Assembly: GCF_900112365.1 (NCBI RefSeq)
Contig: NZ_FOLQ01000003.1
Span: 310,001 to 374,000 of the forward strand
Direction of reading: 5' to 3'
Origin: Spirosoma endophyticum
Lineage (GTDB): Bacteria; Bacteroidota; Bacteroidia; Cytophagales; Spirosomataceae
DNA: 64,000 bases
Part shown: positions 62,122 to 64,000 of the stretch, one piece after another
How positions within the stretch are numbered: the stretch's first letter is position 1
How the letters are laid out: each line of letters starts with the position of its first letter
Program-made: the position numbers and the translations under genes
The notes under the pieces: generated by a model
Told to the model about the DNA's origin: nothing
The model's input: only the letters and a program-made list of their open reading frames with translations
Databases searched by the model: none

Positions 62122-62676
62122 ATGAACAGACGGGAAGCAGTAACGCGGGTTGCCTGGATGCTGGGCGGAGTTTTTTCAGCCCCAACGCTACAGGCCATGA
62201 ACAGATGGGAGCAAATCGCTATGTCTGGAACGCCACGCAGTCAGATAGGGGCGTTTTTGAACGAGACGCAGCACGCGATTATGGCCCGAGTTGCCGACTT
62301 AATCATACCTCATACCGATACCGTTGGAGCGCTCGATGTCGGCGTGCCCGACTTTATTGAGATCATGCTTCGAGACTGCTACAAAAAGCCCGCGCAGGAT
62401 TTATTCCTGGCCGGTCTTGGTGATCTTGACCAGAAAGGTTTCCTGACATTGTCGCCTGATCAACAGATTGCTACGTTAACGAAGATTGAGGCCGAAGCGC
62501 AGAAAAGTACGAATCCATCGTTCTGGCAATTGATTAAAGAGCAGACGTTGCTGGGCTATTTTACGTCGGAAGGGGGCATTAAAGCATCGTTTGATTATCA
62601 GCCCATTCCCGGAAAATTTGAGGCTATCAAGATCAAGCCTGGCCAAAAAGATTTCATGTACGGCAATCAGGCCTAA
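62122..62676 (+). CDS. Gluconate 2-dehydrogenase subunit 3 family protein
   Basis: A 184-residue exported protein of the gluconate 2-dehydrogenase subunit 3 family. It begins NRREAVTRVAWMLGGVFSAPTLQAM, a Tat-like signal with consecutive arginines at residues 3 and 4. The mature part reads FLNETQHAIMARVADLIIPHTDTVGALDVGVPDFIEIMLRDCYKKPAQDLFLAGLGDLD, then FWQLIKEQTLLGYFTSEGG. Small subunits of this type help export and anchor the flavin subunit encoded next. It lies 32 bases before the GMC gene. Confidence 0.93.
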   Translation: MNRREAVTRVAWMLGGVFSAPTLQAMNRWEQIAMSGTPRSQIGAFLNETQHAIMARVADLIIPHTDTVGALDVGVPDFIEIMLRDCYKKPAQDLFLAGLGDLDQKGFLTLSPDQQIATLTKIEAEAQKSTNPSFWQLIKEQTLLGYFTSEGGIKASFDYQPIPGKFEAIKIKPGQKDFMYGNQA

Positions 62677-62708
62677 GCCAGTCATCAACCGTACCAAAAG
62701 CCAAGACT

Positions 62709-64000
62709 ATGAATCTGAACATACAAGCAGAAAAAGACCAGACATACGACGCCATTGTCGTTGGATCAGGCATGACCGGTGGCTGGGCCGCGAAGGAACT
62801 AGCCGAAAAAGGGTTGAAGGTGCTGGTGCTCGAACGGGGCTACGAACTCAAGCACGTCGAAGATTATAAAACAGCCTTCAAAGATCCCTGGGAGTTCGAA
62901 CACCGGGGCAAAATCTCCAACGTAGCGGCTGAGGAACATTACGCTACGATGTATTTCTCGGCCAAAGAAGGCTCGCAATACCTGTACACGAACGACAAAG
63001 AAAACCCGTACATCCAGAAACGTCCCTTCAACTGGATTCGGGCGTATCATACCGGCGGTAAGTCGCTGTTGTGGGGCAAGCATACGTATCGCTGGAACCA
63101 GGAGGATTTTCTGGCGAATGCCAAGCAGGGGCTTGGGGTCGAGTGGCCGATTGGATACAATGAGTTGGTGCCCTGGTATAACTACGTCGAAAAATTCGTC
63201 GGTATCAGCGGTCAGGCCGAGGGTTTGGCCGTGCTGCCGGACAGTAACTTTCTGCCGCCAATGGCCATGACCGCTCCCGAAATTCATTTGAAAAAATCGG
63301 TGGCGCAAAAACTGAATCGTCCCATCACCATTGGCCGGGTAGCACACCTGACCAAGCCGGGTCCACAACATACGGCGGTGGGTCGGGCAACCTGCCAGTT
63401 CCGAAACCGTTGTTCGCGGGGTTGCCCGTTTGGTGCGTATTTCAGTTCACTGGCCGCTACGTTGCCAGCCGCTCGCCAAACCAACCGGGTGACGATGGTA
63501 CACAATGCCATTGTGAAGGAAATCATCCTGGATGATAAAGCACAGAAAGCCAAAGGCGTACGGGTGATCGATCAGAATACCATGGAAGTGCGGGAATTCT
63601 ACGCCAAAGTGATCTTCCTCAATGCAGGCACCATTGGCTCTACGTCCATCCTGATGAACTCGAAATCGGCACGTTTCCCAAATGGACTGGGCAACGACAG
63701 CGATCAACTAGGGCGCAACCTGATGGATCACCACTTGGCGATTGGGGCAAGGGCCGACATCGAAGGGTTTGAAAACGACTATTTTTTCGGAGCGCGTCCG
63801 GGTAGCTTGTACATCCCCCGCTTCCGTAACTGGGGCAACGACAAACGCAGCTACCTCCGGGGATTTGGTTATCAGGGTGGTGCCAGCCGCGCTGATTATT
63901 CGCGAGGGGCTACCGAACCGGGTTTCGGCGCTGATTTTAAGAAAAAAATGACGCAGCCGGGACCGTGGAAAATCAATCTCAGCGGTTTTGGTGAAGTCCT
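62709..64000 (+). CDS. GMC-family FAD oxidoreductase, 5' part
   Basis: The first 430 codons of a flavin-dependent oxidoreductase; the gene runs off the window. The FAD-binding motif is YDAIVVGSGMTGGWAAKELAEKGLKVLVLERG, followed by AYHTGGKSLLWGKHTYRW and a cysteine-bearing stretch (CQFRNRCSRGCPFGAYFSS) common in the gluconate-dehydrogenase-like group. Together with the preceding subunit 3 it probably forms a periplasmic sugar or polyol dehydrogenase that oxidises the compound imported by the SusCD pair. The C-terminal catalytic histidine region is not in view. Confidence 0.93.
   Translation, partial: MNLNIQAEKDQTYDAIVVGSGMTGGWAAKELAEKGLKVLVLERGYELKHVEDYKTAFKDPWEFEHRGKISNVAAEEHYATMYFSAKEGSQYLYTNDKENPYIQKRPFNWIRAYHTGGKSLLWGKHTYRWNQEDFLANAKQGLGVEWPIGYNELVPWYNYVEKFVGISGQAEGLAVLPDSNFLPPMAMTAPEIHLKKSVAQKLNRPITIGRVAHLTKPGPQHTAVGRATCQFRNRCSRGCPFGAYFSSLAATLPAARQTNRVTMVHNAIVKEIILDDKAQKAKGVRVIDQNTMEVREFYAKVIFLNAGTIGSTSILMNSKSARFPNGLGNDSDQLGRNLMDHHLAIGARADIEGFENDYFFGARPGSLYIPRFRNWGNDKRSYLRGFGYQGGASRADYSRGATEPGFGADFKKKMTQPGPWKINLSGFGEV

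Noticed and set aside
1-64000. Search for insertion sequences, prophage and defence islands
   Set aside because: No transposase, integrase, phage structural, restriction or cas gene was recognised; the HNH and AlbA_2 proteins stand alone.

Overview
The window looks like a chromosomal segment of a member of the Bacteroidota, most likely order Cytophagales and plausibly close to Spirosoma. The evidence is two SusC/SusD-type outer-membrane uptake loci with their own ECF sigma and FecR genes, an alternative complex III (ACIII) respiratory cluster, a carotenoid hydroxylase, a near absence of Shine-Dalgarno sequences, and several promoters of the Bacteroidota type (-33 TTG/TTTG, -7 TAnnTTTG). The genus is an inference from gene content and style, not from a database match.

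Layout. (1) 1-5450, minus strand: ECF sigma, FecR anti-sigma, SusC-like TonB-dependent transporter and the start of a SusD-like lipoprotein, cut by the window edge. (2) 5624-10548: a penicillin-acylase-family hydrolase, a small membrane protein, a Skp/OmpH-like periplasmic protein, smpB and an HNH endonuclease. (3) 10692-12795: rpsA (ribosomal protein S1), whose leader can form an H-type pseudoknot, then tRNA-Cys. (4) 12986-30240: a 17-kb co-directional respiratory cluster with ActA-F of ACIII, cytochrome c oxidase subunits II, I, III, III and IV, heme A synthesis (ctaA, ctaB), Sco, DUF420, a small CxxC membrane protein and DUF983. (5) 30353-32878: a compact ECF sigma / membrane anchor / outer-membrane barrel module. 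(6) 32882-45749: mixed envelope, sugar and housekeeping genes (epimerase, glycosyltransferase, LpxH-like phosphoesterase, NeuD-like acyltransferase, GDP-fucose synthase, DEAD-box helicase, fructosamine-kinase-like protein, anmK, mogA, eukaryote-type glycogen synthase). (7) 45851-54793: glycosylasparaginase-like hydrolase, cutC, a small acidic protein, crtZ, an AlbA_2-domain protein, an OPT transporter, a DmpA-type peptidase and an SGNH-type esterase-like protein. (8) 54930-64000: a second ECF sigma / FecR / SusC / SusD locus, followed by a gluconate-dehydrogenase-subunit-3-like protein and a GMC-type flavin oxidoreductase that runs off the window.

How the genes work together. The 13-30 kb cluster encodes quinol oxidation, cytochrome c transfer and oxygen reduction together with the cofactor-assembly proteins, consistent with an ACIII-oxidase supercomplex. 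The two SusCD loci pair uptake with trans-envelope signalling: each transporter has an N-terminal STN domain that can contact the adjacent FecR. The second locus adds an oxidative step for the imported compound. No CRISPR array, complete insertion sequence, prophage or obvious defence island was seen. The most interesting non-coding signals are the rpsA-leader pseudoknot, an 11-bp inverted repeat upstream of the ACIII promoter, a 12-bp palindrome in front of the OPT transporter, and several long intergenic palindromes, some sharing a GACTATYGAC core.
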